DNA of 64,000 nucleotides from CAZGAQ01 sp964523405 (lineage in GTDB: Bacteria; Planctomycetota; Phycisphaerae; UBA1845; Fen-1342): positions 25,157 through 89,156 of the forward strand of contig CAZGAQ010000020.1 of NCBI GenBank assembly GCA_964523405.1, written 5' to 3'. The notes under the pieces are model-generated. The model was not told where the DNA came from, did not search any database, and was given only the letters and a program-made list of their open reading frames with translations. The translations under genes and the position numbers were made by a program. This document shows, piece by piece, positions 29,366-37,390 of this stretch. Numbering within the stretch: the stretch's first letter is position 1; each line of letters begins with the position of its first letter.

Positions 29366-29613
29366 CTACTTGTGGTTGTTGGAGGGTGCCGAGGCGGCGC
29401 CGCCTGATCCGGTTGCCAGGGCGGTCTCGATGGGCAGCTCAGGTCGTGCGGACCACTCGCTCCACCCGGCGTCGTACCACTTCACGTCGCGGTAGCCGAG
29501 CAGATGCCGCAGCACGAAGTACGTCTGGCTCGCCTGGTGACCAGTTCGGCAGTGCAGCATGACGGGCCCATCTTTCGACCGGGTCCCGCAACCGCGCACG
29601 CCTTCGTCAAGCA
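29366..29613 (-). pseudogene. Rhodanese (sulfurtransferase) C-terminal remnant
   Basis: About 75 codons encode GPVMLHCRTGHQASQTYFVL, then RHLLGYRDVKWYDAGWSEW, the active-site loop (CRTGHQAS) and C-terminal end of a thiosulfate/3-mercaptopyruvate sulfurtransferase. Homology begins only at the junction with the tpx stop codon. Upstream the same frame simply runs antisense-like through tpx with no rhodanese sequence. The N-terminal 200 or so residues are therefore missing. Most likely a gene truncated when tpx or neighbouring DNA was inserted; expression as a short peptide cannot be excluded. Confidence 0.75.
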
Positions 29614-30129
29614 CTAGAGCGCCGCTTTGACAGCCGCCAAGGCCGCGTCGTAGTTCGGTTCCTTGGTGACCTCCGACACGTATTCGGCGTGGACCACCTT
29701 GCCCTTGCGATCGAGCACGAACACGGCCCGCGTCAGCAGGCCCAGTTCCTTGATGAGCACGCCGAACGCGGGGCCGAACGAGCGGTGCTTGTAGTCGCTT
29801 GCGGTGATGACGCGCTCGATGCCCTCGGCGCCACAGAACCGCTTCTGAGCAAACGGTAGGTCCATGCTGACCGTGAGCACGACTACGTCCTTGGCGAGCT
29901 GCGTGGCCCGCTGATTGAATGTCCGGGTCTGCATCGCGCAGACCGGTGTATCCAGGCTCGGTACAACGCTGAGCACGAGGACCTTGTCGTGGTACGCCTC
30001 GCACCGCAGGTCCGACAGGTCGCTGGCCGTCAGCACAAAGTGCGGCGCCTCGCTGCCGACCTTGAGTGCCGGTCCAATGAGCGTCAGCGGGTTGCCCTGA
30101 AATGTGATTACGCCGCTTCTCTCAGTCAT
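29614..30129 (-). CDS. tpx: Thiol peroxidase (Tpx), atypical 2-Cys peroxiredoxin
   Basis: 171 residues from the ATG at 30129 (GGAGAG upstream). Tpx signatures: VITFQGNPLTLIGPALKVGS, a peroxidatic cysteine in PSLDTPVCAMQTRTFN, a resolving cysteine in FAQKRFCGAEGIE, and the C-terminal YVSEVTKEPNYDAALAAV. The length fits the family (about 165-170). It reduces alkyl hydroperoxides and H2O2 with thioredoxin in the periplasm or cytoplasm; no signal peptide is visible, so cytoplasm here. It lies 260 bp downstream of katG on the same strand, forming a peroxide-defence cluster with katG and the Fur-family regulator. Confidence 0.96.
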   Translation of the reverse strand: MTERSGVITFQGNPLTLIGPALKVGSEAPHFVLTASDLSDLRCEAYHDKVLVLSVVPSLDTPVCAMQTRTFNQRATQLAKDVVVLTVSMDLPFAQKRFCGAEGIERVITASDYKHRSFGPAFGVLIKELGLLTRAVFVLDRKGKVVHAEYVSEVTKEPNYDAALAAVKAAL

Positions 30130-30388
30130 TTTCGCTCTCCCTGGTACAAGGCTCATAGCCTTCCTGACTCGGGCGGAGGGCGACCAGCATGCGCTGGCCC
30201 GTTGGACCACCTGCCCTGAGTTTCCGCGTCGCCGATGATTGTGGCCGCCCAGCGCGCGGAAGGTACCGCTCTCGGGCCAGGCGGTTGTGTCCCGCTCTGC
30301 ACAGGCCGTGCGCCGCGGCCGACCATTGTCTCCACCAACCGACACACTGCCAACAACCCGGGCGAGGCGTGTCAGCATCGATTTGCGA

Positions 30389-32569
30389 TCACACAAGGTC
30401 GAAGCGATCCAGGTTCATCACTTTATCCCAGGCCGCTACAAAGTCATGAACGAACTTCTTCTGGGCGTCCGAACTGCCGTAGACTTCGGCCAGGGCCCGG
30501 AGCTGGGAGTGTGAACCGAAGACCAGATCGACACGTGTGCCGGTCCATTTGAGTTCGCCCGTCGCGCGATCGCGTCCCTCAAATAGGTTCGCGTCGGTCG
30601 CGACCACCTTCCACTCCGTGCGCATGTCGAGCAGGTTCACGAAGAAGTCGTTCGTGAGCGCTTCTGGCCGCTTCGTGAATACGCCATGTCGGGATTTTCC
30701 GAAGGTAGCGTTCAGGACGCGCAAGCCGCCCACGAGCACGGTCATCTCCGGCGCCGTCAGCGTCAGCAGTTGCGCCTTGTCCACGAGCAAATGCTCGGCC
30801 GGTACGGAGAATTGTCTCTTGAGGTAGTTGCGAAAGCCGTCTGCGACCGGTTCGAGCACGGCGAAAGAGGTGACGTCGGTCTGCTCCTGCGCGGCGTCCA
30901 TGCGTCCCGGCGTGAAGGGCACCGTCACCTCGAAACCCGCATTCTTCGCCGCCTTCTCAACCCCGGCGCAACCGGCCAAGACGATTAGGTCGGCCAGCGA
31001 AACCTTCTTGCCGTCGGATGCCGCGCTGTTGAACGCGCTTTGAATGCCCTCCAGTGTCTTGAGCACCTTCGCGAGCTGGGCCGGCTGGTTAACCTCCCAG
31101 TCCTTCTGTGGTGCCAGTCGAATGCGGGCACCATTCGCACCGCCGCGCTTGTCGGAGCCACGAAACGTCGACGCCGACGCCCAGGCGGTCGAGACCAGCT
31201 CCGCGACGGACAGGCCCGCCGCCAGGACCTTGGCCTTGAGGGCGGCAACGTCCTTCTCGTCGATCAGTCTGTGATTGACGGGCGGGATGGGGTCTTGCCA
31301 GATGAGCTCCTCCGCCGGAACTTCCGGGCCGAGGTAGCGTGTGCGCGGGCCCATGTCACGGTGCGTCAGCTTGAACCACGCGCGGGCGAACGCGTCGGCG
31401 AACTGATCCGGATGTTCCATGAAGCGCCGTGAGATTTTCTCGTAGACCGGGTCGAAGCGCAGGGAGAGATCCGTGGTCAGCATGGCGGGCGCTATCCGCT
31501 TGGATTTATCGTGGGCATGCGGCACAGTACCGGCGCCGGCGCCACCCTTCGGCTGCCACTGGTGCGCACCGGCCGGGCTCTTGGTCAGTTCCCATTCGTA
31601 GCCGAACAGGTTCCAGAAGAAGTTGCTGCTCCACTTCGTGGGCGTGGTGGTCCAGGTGACCTCCAGTCCGCTAGTGATCGTGTCGCCGCCCTTGCCGCTG
31701 CCAAAGCTGCTCTTCCAGCCGAGGCCTTGCTCCTCAATCGGGGCGGCTTCGGGTTCCGGCCCGACATGGGTGGCCGGGCCGGCGCCGTGGGTCTTGCCAA
31801 AGGTGTGCCCGCCCGCGATGAGCGCCACGGTCTCTTCGTCGTTCATCGCCATCCGGGCGAACGTCTCGCGGATGTCCTTGGCCGCCGCGATGGGGTCCGG
31901 GTTGCCGTTCGGACCTTCCGGATTGACATAGATCAGCCCCATCTGTACGGCCGCGAGCGGGTTTTCAAGATCCCGTTCGCCGGAGTAGCGCTTGTCAGCG
32001 AGCCAGGTCTTCTCGGCACCCCAATAGACGTCCTGATCGGGCTCCCAGACGTCTTCGCGCCCGCCGCCGAAACCGAACGTCTTGAAGCCCATCGTCTCCA
32101 GGGCGACGTTGCCGGCGAGGATCATCAGGTCCGCCCACGAGATCTTCCGGCCGTATTTCTGCTTGATGGGCCAGAGCAGCCGGCGCGCCTTGTCCAGGCT
32201 GACGTTGTCCGGCCAACTGTTGAGCGGCGCGAAGCGCTGTTGACCCCGGCCGCCGCCACCGCGACCATCACCGACGCGGTAGGTGCCCGCGCTGTGCCAG
32301 GCCATGCGAATAAACAACGGACCGTAGTGGCCGAAGTCTGCTGGCCACCAGTCCTGCGAGTCGGTCATCAGTGCCGCGAGGTCCTTCTTCAGGCCCGCAA
32401 AATCGAGACTCTTGAACTCCTTTGCGTAATTGAAGTCCGCGCCCATCGGGTCGGACTTGGCGGAATGCTGATGAAGTAGCTCGAGTTTCAACTGGTTCGG
32501 CCACCAGTCGCGGTTCGAGGTGCCGCCGCTGGCAGGGTGCTTGAACGGGCAGTTCGCTTCGGTTGGCAT
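30389..32569 (-). CDS. katG: Catalase-peroxidase KatG
   Basis: 726 residues, start with AAAAGGAGAG 6 bp upstream. The distal haem triad R88-W91-H92 lies in FIRMAWHSAGTYR; the Tyr of the Met-Tyr-Trp adduct is in MGLIYVNPEGPNG; the proximal His is in AGGHTFGKTHGAGP. The duplicated C-terminal peroxidase-like domain is complete (LADLIVLAGCAGVEKAAK). The length is standard (about 720-750). A bifunctional haem enzyme that removes H2O2. The promoter region carries a 17-bp tandem repeat that may bind the regulator encoded next upstream. Confidence 0.98.
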   Translation of the reverse strand: MPTEANCPFKHPASGGTSNRDWWPNQLKLELLHQHSAKSDPMGADFNYAKEFKSLDFAGLKKDLAALMTDSQDWWPADFGHYGPLFIRMAWHSAGTYRVGDGRGGGGRGQQRFAPLNSWPDNVSLDKARRLLWPIKQKYGRKISWADLMILAGNVALETMGFKTFGFGGGREDVWEPDQDVYWGAEKTWLADKRYSGERDLENPLAAVQMGLIYVNPEGPNGNPDPIAAAKDIRETFARMAMNDEETVALIAGGHTFGKTHGAGPATHVGPEPEAAPIEEQGLGWKSSFGSGKGGDTITSGLEVTWTTTPTKWSSNFFWNLFGYEWELTKSPAGAHQWQPKGGAGAGTVPHAHDKSKRIAPAMLTTDLSLRFDPVYEKISRRFMEHPDQFADAFARAWFKLTHRDMGPRTRYLGPEVPAEELIWQDPIPPVNHRLIDEKDVAALKAKVLAAGLSVAELVSTAWASASTFRGSDKRGGANGARIRLAPQKDWEVNQPAQLAKVLKTLEGIQSAFNSAASDGKKVSLADLIVLAGCAGVEKAAKNAGFEVTVPFTPGRMDAAQEQTDVTSFAVLEPVADGFRNYLKRQFSVPAEHLLVDKAQLLTLTAPEMTVLVGGLRVLNATFGKSRHGVFTKRPEALTNDFFVNLLDMRTEWKVVATDANLFEGRDRATGELKWTGTRVDLVFGSHSQLRALAEVYGSSDAQKKFVHDFVAAWDKVMNLDRFDLV

Positions 32570-32598
32570 GGGTTCTCTCCTTTTCGGAAAGCCATTCC

Positions 32599-32632
32599 AG
32601 TTAGAGAATGTCGATAGTTAGACGATGTCCAT
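32599..32632 (-). promoter_or_regulatory. 17-bp tandem repeat upstream of katG, candidate PerR/Fur operator
   Basis: AGTTAGAGAATGTCGAT (32599-32615) is followed directly by AGTTAGACGATGTCCAT (32616-32632), 14 of 17 identical. The pair is 30-63 bp upstream of the katG start and 34 bp downstream of the Fur-family stop codon, within the expected katG promoter. Tandem sites 17 bp apart would place two regulator dimers on nearly opposite helical faces. The binding protein is inferred from adjacency only. Confidence 0.5.
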
Positions 32633-32665
32633 TTCAGAACCAAAAAACAGCACGCGCCGGCAAAC

Positions 32666-33064
32666 TCACTTCTTGAGCCTCCGGCCGCGCAGGATCACTT
32701 GATACTCACGAACCTCAAAACCGTGCAGCGCTTTCTCGCCCGAGACCTTGAGCGCATCCCAAGGCACGTCATAGATCTTGCCCGTGTTCACATCGATGAA
32801 GTGGTGGTGCGCATCGCTCCGCGGGTCGAAGACGACGGTGCCCTCCTTGAGCACCTGCGTCCGGATCAGGCCTTTCTCCACGAAGAGGTTAAGCGTGTTA
32901 TAGACCGTCGCGCGCGACAGTGTCGGACAGCGTCGGCGCACCTGCACCCAGACCTCGTCAGCTGACGGGTGCGTCTTGGTGGCCAAGATGTGCTCGGCCA
33001 CTGCGATACGCTGCGGCGTCGGCTGAATGCCGTGTCGACGAAGAGTGGCCATCACGTCCAGCAT
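32666..33064 (-). CDS. Fur-family regulator, PerR-like, lacking the CxxC zinc site
   Basis: 132 residues from the ATG at 33064; a TTG at 33085 or an ATG at 33052 are alternatives. The winged-helix part is typical (GIQPTPQRIAVAEHILATKT, HPSADEVWVQVRRRCPTLSR, ATVYNTLNLFVEKGLI). The regulatory metal-site region DPRSDAHHHFIDVNTGKIYDV keeps the HHH cluster and an Asp like PerR or Irr. No CxxC pair follows, so the usual structural zinc site is absent, and the protein has no cysteine in that region. In PerR-type proteins histidine oxidation by H2O2 releases DNA. Its neighbours katG and tpx support a peroxide-sensing role. Confidence 0.88.
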   Translation of the reverse strand: MLDVMATLRRHGIQPTPQRIAVAEHILATKTHPSADEVWVQVRRRCPTLSRATVYNTLNLFVEKGLIRTQVLKEGTVVFDPRSDAHHHFIDVNTGKIYDVPWDALKVSGEKALHGFEVREYQVILRGRRLKK

Positions 33065-33306
33065 GGGCGGCAAGACTAAGTCCAAAACGCGACCGTGTCA
33101 AGTATGGGGACCTCAGCTGCGGCCCACCGCATGCCCTGCGGGCGGAATCCGGCGTGCTGCACTCCAGAAGCCAAACGCGGTCAGGGCCAGCCCAGTCGGG
33201 GCCAGGACGCACGGCAGACCGACCGGAACCAGACCGACGGGCTCATCGTGTTGCCTCAAGCCACGCGCGCGCTCTTGTTGGGCAACCGCTGCAGCGCGGG
33301 CAGCCA

Positions 33307-34296
33307 TTACTTCGCTTCAACTTCGATCGTCATGGGCGCGACAGCAACGTCTGCCAGATAGGCAGAAGCGCTCGTGTCACCTTGCAGACTGCCACGGAAA
33401 AACGCGACCAGCAGGCCTGCGGTGAGCCGGCGCGCGGCCGCCCGATCTGGACCGCCGGGGCACAGGTTGCTGGCCGAGATCGCACTCGCCTCATCCAGCA
33501 TGTCGGCGTGTCCCGCGTCTGGGATTACCACGTGCCAAGCCGGTGAGCGGCTCGCCGCGTAGAACTGCTCGTGATTGTCGCCCGCCGGAGCACAGCTACC
33601 TCCCAAGCCGGTGCCGATCACCAGCGTCGGTAGGCTGAAGGTGAATGGACCCTGCACCGCGCGCCTCTGGTTTCCGAACGGACCACCGGTGCCATCCACT
33701 GGATCAACACCGGCGACCGCCTGCGCCCGCGAGGAATCAGCCGCCAGCATCAGCCAGGCCACTTTCCCGCCGCGGGAGTGTCCGGCGAAACCGACGCGAC
33801 TGCTCGCCGGTGAGTAACCGAGGATCCCCGCGAGGCCAGCGGGCAGCCAGTTCAAGACCTGCGCCGCGGTCAGCGCTTCCTCAGCCGCGGTTGGCTGTCC
33901 AAGCAGCGCAGCGAGACCAGGCTCGTACATCTGCGGGGCTACAACCACGAAGCCATGGCTCGCCAGATGACTCAGTATCTCGCTGTACGCCTCGTTCCGA
34001 GTGATAAAGCCATGCTGAAACAGGACCACCGGGTAATTGCCGGGGGTGTTCGGCGCCAGGATGAGCAGCGGCACGATGTTCCCCTGCTCGCACGCTGGGA
34101 CGTTTGTCCTATGGACAGCTAGCGAGCCGAAAGCATACGGATCTCCGCTGCCAACGAAGACCGCGGCGGGCGCTGCCGGTTGAATGGTTGCGCCATCATC
34201 GTGCGTGCTTGGGCAGCCCGGCGGCCGCACGCAACCGCTGACACCCACGCATAACACCGCCAGCGCGATGCAGAAGTCGATAAGCGTTCGGTTCAT
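33307..34296 (-). CDS. Chlorophyllase-like alpha/beta-hydrolase lipoprotein
   Basis: 329 residues from the ATG at 34296. A lipoprotein signal ends GVSGC (C22). The hydrolase core has YPVVLFQHGF (oxyanion region), the nucleophile S174 in VGFAGHSRGGKVAW, an Asp in AGVDPVDGTG, and a His in DAGHADMLDE. GHSRGG is the motif typical of chlorophyllases and related PAF-acetylhydrolase-like esterases. A membrane-anchored esterase or lipase is likely; chlorophyll is not an expected substrate here. It may be the last gene of the leftward hpf-htpX transcript (99-bp gap from the ATPase gene), which is inferred from spacing. Confidence 0.82.
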   Translation of the reverse strand: MNRTLIDFCIALAVLCVGVSGCVRPPGCPSTHDDGATIQPAAPAAVFVGSGDPYAFGSLAVHRTNVPACEQGNIVPLLILAPNTPGNYPVVLFQHGFITRNEAYSEILSHLASHGFVVVAPQMYEPGLAALLGQPTAAEEALTAAQVLNWLPAGLAGILGYSPASSRVGFAGHSRGGKVAWLMLAADSSRAQAVAGVDPVDGTGGPFGNQRRAVQGPFTFSLPTLVIGTGLGGSCAPAGDNHEQFYAASRSPAWHVVIPDAGHADMLDEASAISASNLCPGGPDRAAARRLTAGLLVAFFRGSLQGDTSASAYLADVAVAPMTIEVEAK

Positions 34297-34395
34297 GGTT
34301 AAGGAGAATACGTGTCGCACGCGACGTATTGTAGACGACTGGAAGGCCAACACGGCACGCACATCGCCTGCCCAGTCGGCCTTGGCTGGGGCGCT

Positions 34396-35643
34396 CTATT
34401 CCTGCGGCAGTTCGTTGCTCAGGTCCTCGACCCCGAGGCCGGCGACACGCGCGGCTTCGCGCGGCGCGGTCACGCCGGATGCGACCCGCTGTAGAACCTC
34501 GGAGCTCAACGGTTGCATTCCCTCGCGGCCCAGCCGTTCACGGATCTCATGCTCAGGCGGGTCCCCAGCCAACCACTCGCCGTGGGACTGATCGAAGACG
34601 CCGACCTGGAACACACCGGTGCGACCACGAAAGCCCGTTTGCCCACAGTGCGGGCAGCCCTTCTCAGAGCGCACGGTCTCTGGGACGGGTAAGCCCGCCT
34701 GCTCGTACCAGCGCCGCTCGGCCGCGCCCAGCGGGCGGGTTTCGGCGCATTTCTCGCACAGCTTTCGCACCAGGTTCTGGGCGAGCACCATCCGCAGCGA
34801 CGATGCCAGCACGTAGGCGGGTACGCCCAGGTAGCGCATCGCGGCCACGGCCGCGGCCGCGTCGCGGGCGTGGATGGTGGCCAGAACCAGGCGCCCCGCG
34901 AGCGCCGCCCGGGCCGCAACGAGCGCAGAGTCCGCATCGCGGATCTCGCCGATCATGAGCACGTCGGCATCCATGCGCAGCAGCGTGCGCAGGCCCTCCT
35001 TCATGGTGATGCCGCGTTTCTCGTCGACTTCGAGCTGCCGCACGAGGGGCAAGTCGAACTCGATGGGGTCTTCAATCGAGGCCGCCACTTGGCCGCGCAA
35101 GTCTTCCAGATCGGTCAGCCCGTATAGGGTCGTGGTCTTGCCGGAGCCCGTCGGGCCGGCGACGAGCACGAGGCCGTGTGGCCACTGCATTACCTTGCGG
35201 ACGGCCTCCAACTGGTTGGGCAGCAACCCCAGGTGCTCCATGTGACGCCAATCCTCGGGTCGTGTCAGCACACGCAGGTGAGCGGACTCGTTGCGCGGTG
35301 CCTCCGGAATCAGCGTCACGCGGATGTCGCGCACACGTTGTCCGTCGCTCCAGCGGAACTGGCCCTCTTGCGGGCGACGCGTTGCCTCGAAATCCAGGCT
35401 GGCGGCGATCTTCAACTGATTCAGTAACCGCCTCGCTGGCTCGGGCTCAAGCGGTTCGCGCTCGCGGATCACGCCATCAACGCGGAATCGCACCGCAGCC
35501 CGCTCACCCCAGGTGTCGACATGAATGTCGGTTGCACCCTGCCCAACGGCGTCGGCGAGGACGCTGGCCAGGGGTTCAGGTAAGTCCGAAGCGCGGCCAT
35601 CCGGCCGGGGTGCGGTGTTAGGTTGGGTCTGTGTCTGCGTCAT
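34396..35643 (-). CDS. GspE/PilT-type secretion ATPase, orphan
   Basis: 415 residues from the ATG at 35643. It has the N2-like region (GATDIHVDTWGERAAVRFRV), Walker A GPTGSGKTTT, the Asp box (ASIEDPIEFDL), Walker B MDADVLMIGEIRDADSA, the His box ATIHARDAAAA, and the zinc tetracysteine CEKC...CPHC, typical of GspE/PilB. The N1 domain that docks to the secretion platform is absent; the protein starts just before the N2 fold. No pilin, secretin or platform gene is present within this window. It may power a pilus or type II machine encoded elsewhere. Confidence 0.88.
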   Translation of the reverse strand: MTQTQTQPNTAPRPDGRASDLPEPLASVLADAVGQGATDIHVDTWGERAAVRFRVDGVIREREPLEPEPARRLLNQLKIAASLDFEATRRPQEGQFRWSDGQRVRDIRVTLIPEAPRNESAHLRVLTRPEDWRHMEHLGLLPNQLEAVRKVMQWPHGLVLVAGPTGSGKTTTLYGLTDLEDLRGQVAASIEDPIEFDLPLVRQLEVDEKRGITMKEGLRTLLRMDADVLMIGEIRDADSALVAARAALAGRLVLATIHARDAAAAVAAMRYLGVPAYVLASSLRMVLAQNLVRKLCEKCAETRPLGAAERRWYEQAGLPVPETVRSEKGCPHCGQTGFRGRTGVFQVGVFDQSHGEWLAGDPPEHEIRERLGREGMQPLSSEVLQRVASGVTAPREAARVAGLGVEDLSNELPQE

Positions 35644-35684
35644 GGTCAGTATGGCTCCAGGTCGTCTATGGACTCTCCTGAGAC

Positions 35685-35942
35685 TCAATCGAAATCCAGA
35701 ATCTCCCGCCAGAGCGACTTTTTCCTGTAATGCGGGTGGCCCTGCGGATGACCATAGGCCGGCGGACCGGTGTGGGTCGGGTGACGATCGTCGTCATCCC
35801 AACTACGGCTCGAAGAGCGTTCAATGAGCTTGTCGAGCTCACCGCGATCCAGCCAGATGCCACGGCACTTCGGGCAGTAATCCACCTCGATGCCCTGCCG
35901 GTCGGTCATTTGCAGCGCGATCGAGCAGTGTGGACAGTTCAT
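35685..35942 (-). CDS. zf-TFIIB zinc-ribbon protein
   Basis: 85 residues. MNCPHCSIALQMTDRQGIEV, then DYCPKCRGIWLDRGELDKLIE, is the zf-TFIIB family signature, with two CxxC pairs binding zinc. The C-terminal third is a low-complexity histidine- and arginine-rich tail (HPTHTGPPAYGHPQGHPHYR). Function unknown; such proteins are often next to htpX or membrane proteases. It lies 58 bp after htpX and 41 bp before the secretion ATPase, so co-transcription is likely. Confidence 0.9.
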   Translation of the reverse strand: MNCPHCSIALQMTDRQGIEVDYCPKCRGIWLDRGELDKLIERSSSRSWDDDDRHPTHTGPPAYGHPQGHPHYRKKSLWREILDFD

Positions 35943-36000
35943 GATCTACTCCTGATTCGGTCCGCCGCCGGGTTCCCGGGCAGCGGGGCTGTCTGACAAT

Positions 36001-36870
36001 CTACGCCGCACGGCGGCCATCGAAGCCCATCTCCTCCGCCTGCTTCAGTAAGGCAGCAATGCGCTTCTCCGGCGCCGGATGCGTGCTGAACAGCGACGCC
36101 ATGCCGCGCACCGAAAGTGGCTGAACGATAAACAGGCTGTTGAACGCCGGGTTCACGTCGGTGGGCACACGCTCATTCGCGTTGCTCAGCCTCTGTAGCG
36201 CGAAGGCGAGCTTGCGCGGATCACCGCACAACTCGCCGCCCAGCGCGTCGGCGGCATACTCCCGCTGCCGCGAGATCGCGAGTTGGATGACCAGCGCCGC
36301 AATCGGCGCGAGCAACACGGCCGCCAGAACGCCAACCGCGCCGAGCGGGCTCTGGTTCTCCCGGTCGCCGCCGAGGAACATCAGCGCGTAGCCCGCGTAG
36401 CTGATCAGGCCGCCCAACACCGCCGCGATCGTGGTAATCAACACATCGCGGTTCTTGATGTGGGCGATTTCATGTGCCAGAACCGCCTCGACCTCGTGTT
36501 CCGGGAAACCCCGCAGCATGCCGACGGTGATCGCCACGGCCGAGTTCTGCGGGTTGCGCCCGGTCGCAAACGCGTTCGGGGCCGGCTGCGGACACACGTA
36601 GACGCGCGGGGTCGGGATGCCGGCCCGCAGCGCCAAGCGCTCGACGGTATCGACGAGCCAGGGCGCTACGGCGCGACTCGCCGGCTGGGCCTGCATGGCC
36701 GCCAGCGCGATTCGATCGGAGAACCAATAGGCGATGAAGTTCCCGAGGCCACCGAAGACCAAGCCCAGCAGCAGGCCCTGCGGGCCGCCGAGGAGATGGC
36801 CAACGAGCATGCACAGGCCGATCAATGAGCCCAGTAGAAACGCGGTCTTAACCTGGTTCAGCGTTTTCAT
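36001..36870 (-). CDS. htpX: HtpX-type membrane zinc metalloprotease (M48)
   Basis: 289 residues with two N-terminal transmembrane helices, the zinc site H133-E-I-A-H137 (HEIAHIKNRD), two further helices (ITTIAAVLGGLISYAGYALM and AVGVLAAVLLAPIAALVIQL), the third ligand region REYAADALGGEL, and FSTHPAPEKRIAAL near the end. This is the complete HtpX plan and length. It degrades misfolded inner-membrane proteins. The gene is 41 bp after hpf and shares its LysR-controlled promoter. Confidence 0.95.
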   Translation of the reverse strand: MKTLNQVKTAFLLGSLIGLCMLVGHLLGGPQGLLLGLVFGGLGNFIAYWFSDRIALAAMQAQPASRAVAPWLVDTVERLALRAGIPTPRVYVCPQPAPNAFATGRNPQNSAVAITVGMLRGFPEHEVEAVLAHEIAHIKNRDVLITTIAAVLGGLISYAGYALMFLGGDRENQSPLGAVGVLAAVLLAPIAALVIQLAISRQREYAADALGGELCGDPRKLAFALQRLSNANERVPTDVNPAFNSLFIVQPLSVRGMASLFSTHPAPEKRIAALLKQAEEMGFDGRRAA

Positions 36871-36911
36871 GGCAACCTCCAGTTCGTCTCCTTTCTCAGT
36901 CCAGGCTGCAT

Positions 36912-37259
36912 TCAGGCCACATCCGTGCTAGTCCCGCGCCCGGGTTGCCGCTGCAGATCGCGTTGGCGGCCGGCGCTGTCGCGGATGCGGCGGGCCACGC
37001 GCTCAACGGCCCGACTGACTGCGGCGAGGGGGTCGGTATCCACGACTTCCACGACCACCGGGGGCAGACCCACCAGAACCACGTGGACCGTGCAGTGTTG
37101 GTCCAGGCCGCCGCGCGGACCGTTCGCGTCGACCAGCAGCACCTCCGTTCGCCGAATCCGGTGGCCGAACCTCCCGAGGGCGAAGTGGACGCGTCGCTCG
37201 ATGGTGGCTGTATCGTCCGGCGTCATGTTCGTGCCGAGTTGTTTCACGTGCAGTCGCAT
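36912..37259 (-). CDS. HPF/RaiA-family ribosome-associated protein
   Basis: 115 residues from the ATG at 37259 (GGGAG 7 bp upstream). The short HPF fold is visible: MRLHVKQLGTNMTPDDTATI, ERRVHFALGRFGHRIRRTEV, VHVVLVGLPPVVVEVVDTDP, LAAVSRAVERVARRIRD. There is no C-terminal dimerisation domain, so it is a short-type factor. Members bind the 30S subunit and modulate hibernation; some are stand-alone stress proteins in membrane-stress operons. It is the first leftward gene behind the mirror-image promoter. Confidence 0.8.
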   Translation of the reverse strand: MRLHVKQLGTNMTPDDTATIERRVHFALGRFGHRIRRTEVLLVDANGPRGGLDQHCTVHVVLVGLPPVVVEVVDTDPLAAVSRAVERVARRIRDSAGRQRDLQRQPGRGTSTDVA

Positions 37260-37310
37260 CGTCAGGCTCCCTTTGCGGCCCGAGGTCGCCGCCTCAGGCA
37301 TCGCACCCCT

Positions 37311-37378
37311 AGTATTCGCGCGCCGCCGGACATAGACAAATAGAAAGCGAGCCACTTGCATATAGGTGCCAGCGATAT
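37311..37378 (-). promoter_or_regulatory. LysR-activated promoter for hpf-htpX (leftward copy)
   Basis: On the minus strand: ATATCGCTGGCACCTATAT (37378-37360), a T-N11-A LysR box with ATAT arms; 14 bp; TTCTATTTGTC (37345-37335), containing the -35 TTGTCT; 17 bp; -10 AATACT (37316-37311). hpf starts 52 bp further. The box is centred near -65 from the expected start, the classic LysR activator position. The same sequence reads into the regulator gene on the plus strand (start at 37391), so the box overlaps the regulator promoter, as in autoregulated divergent LysR pairs. Confidence 0.8.
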
Positions 37379-37390
37379 AAGCTGGGCGGT

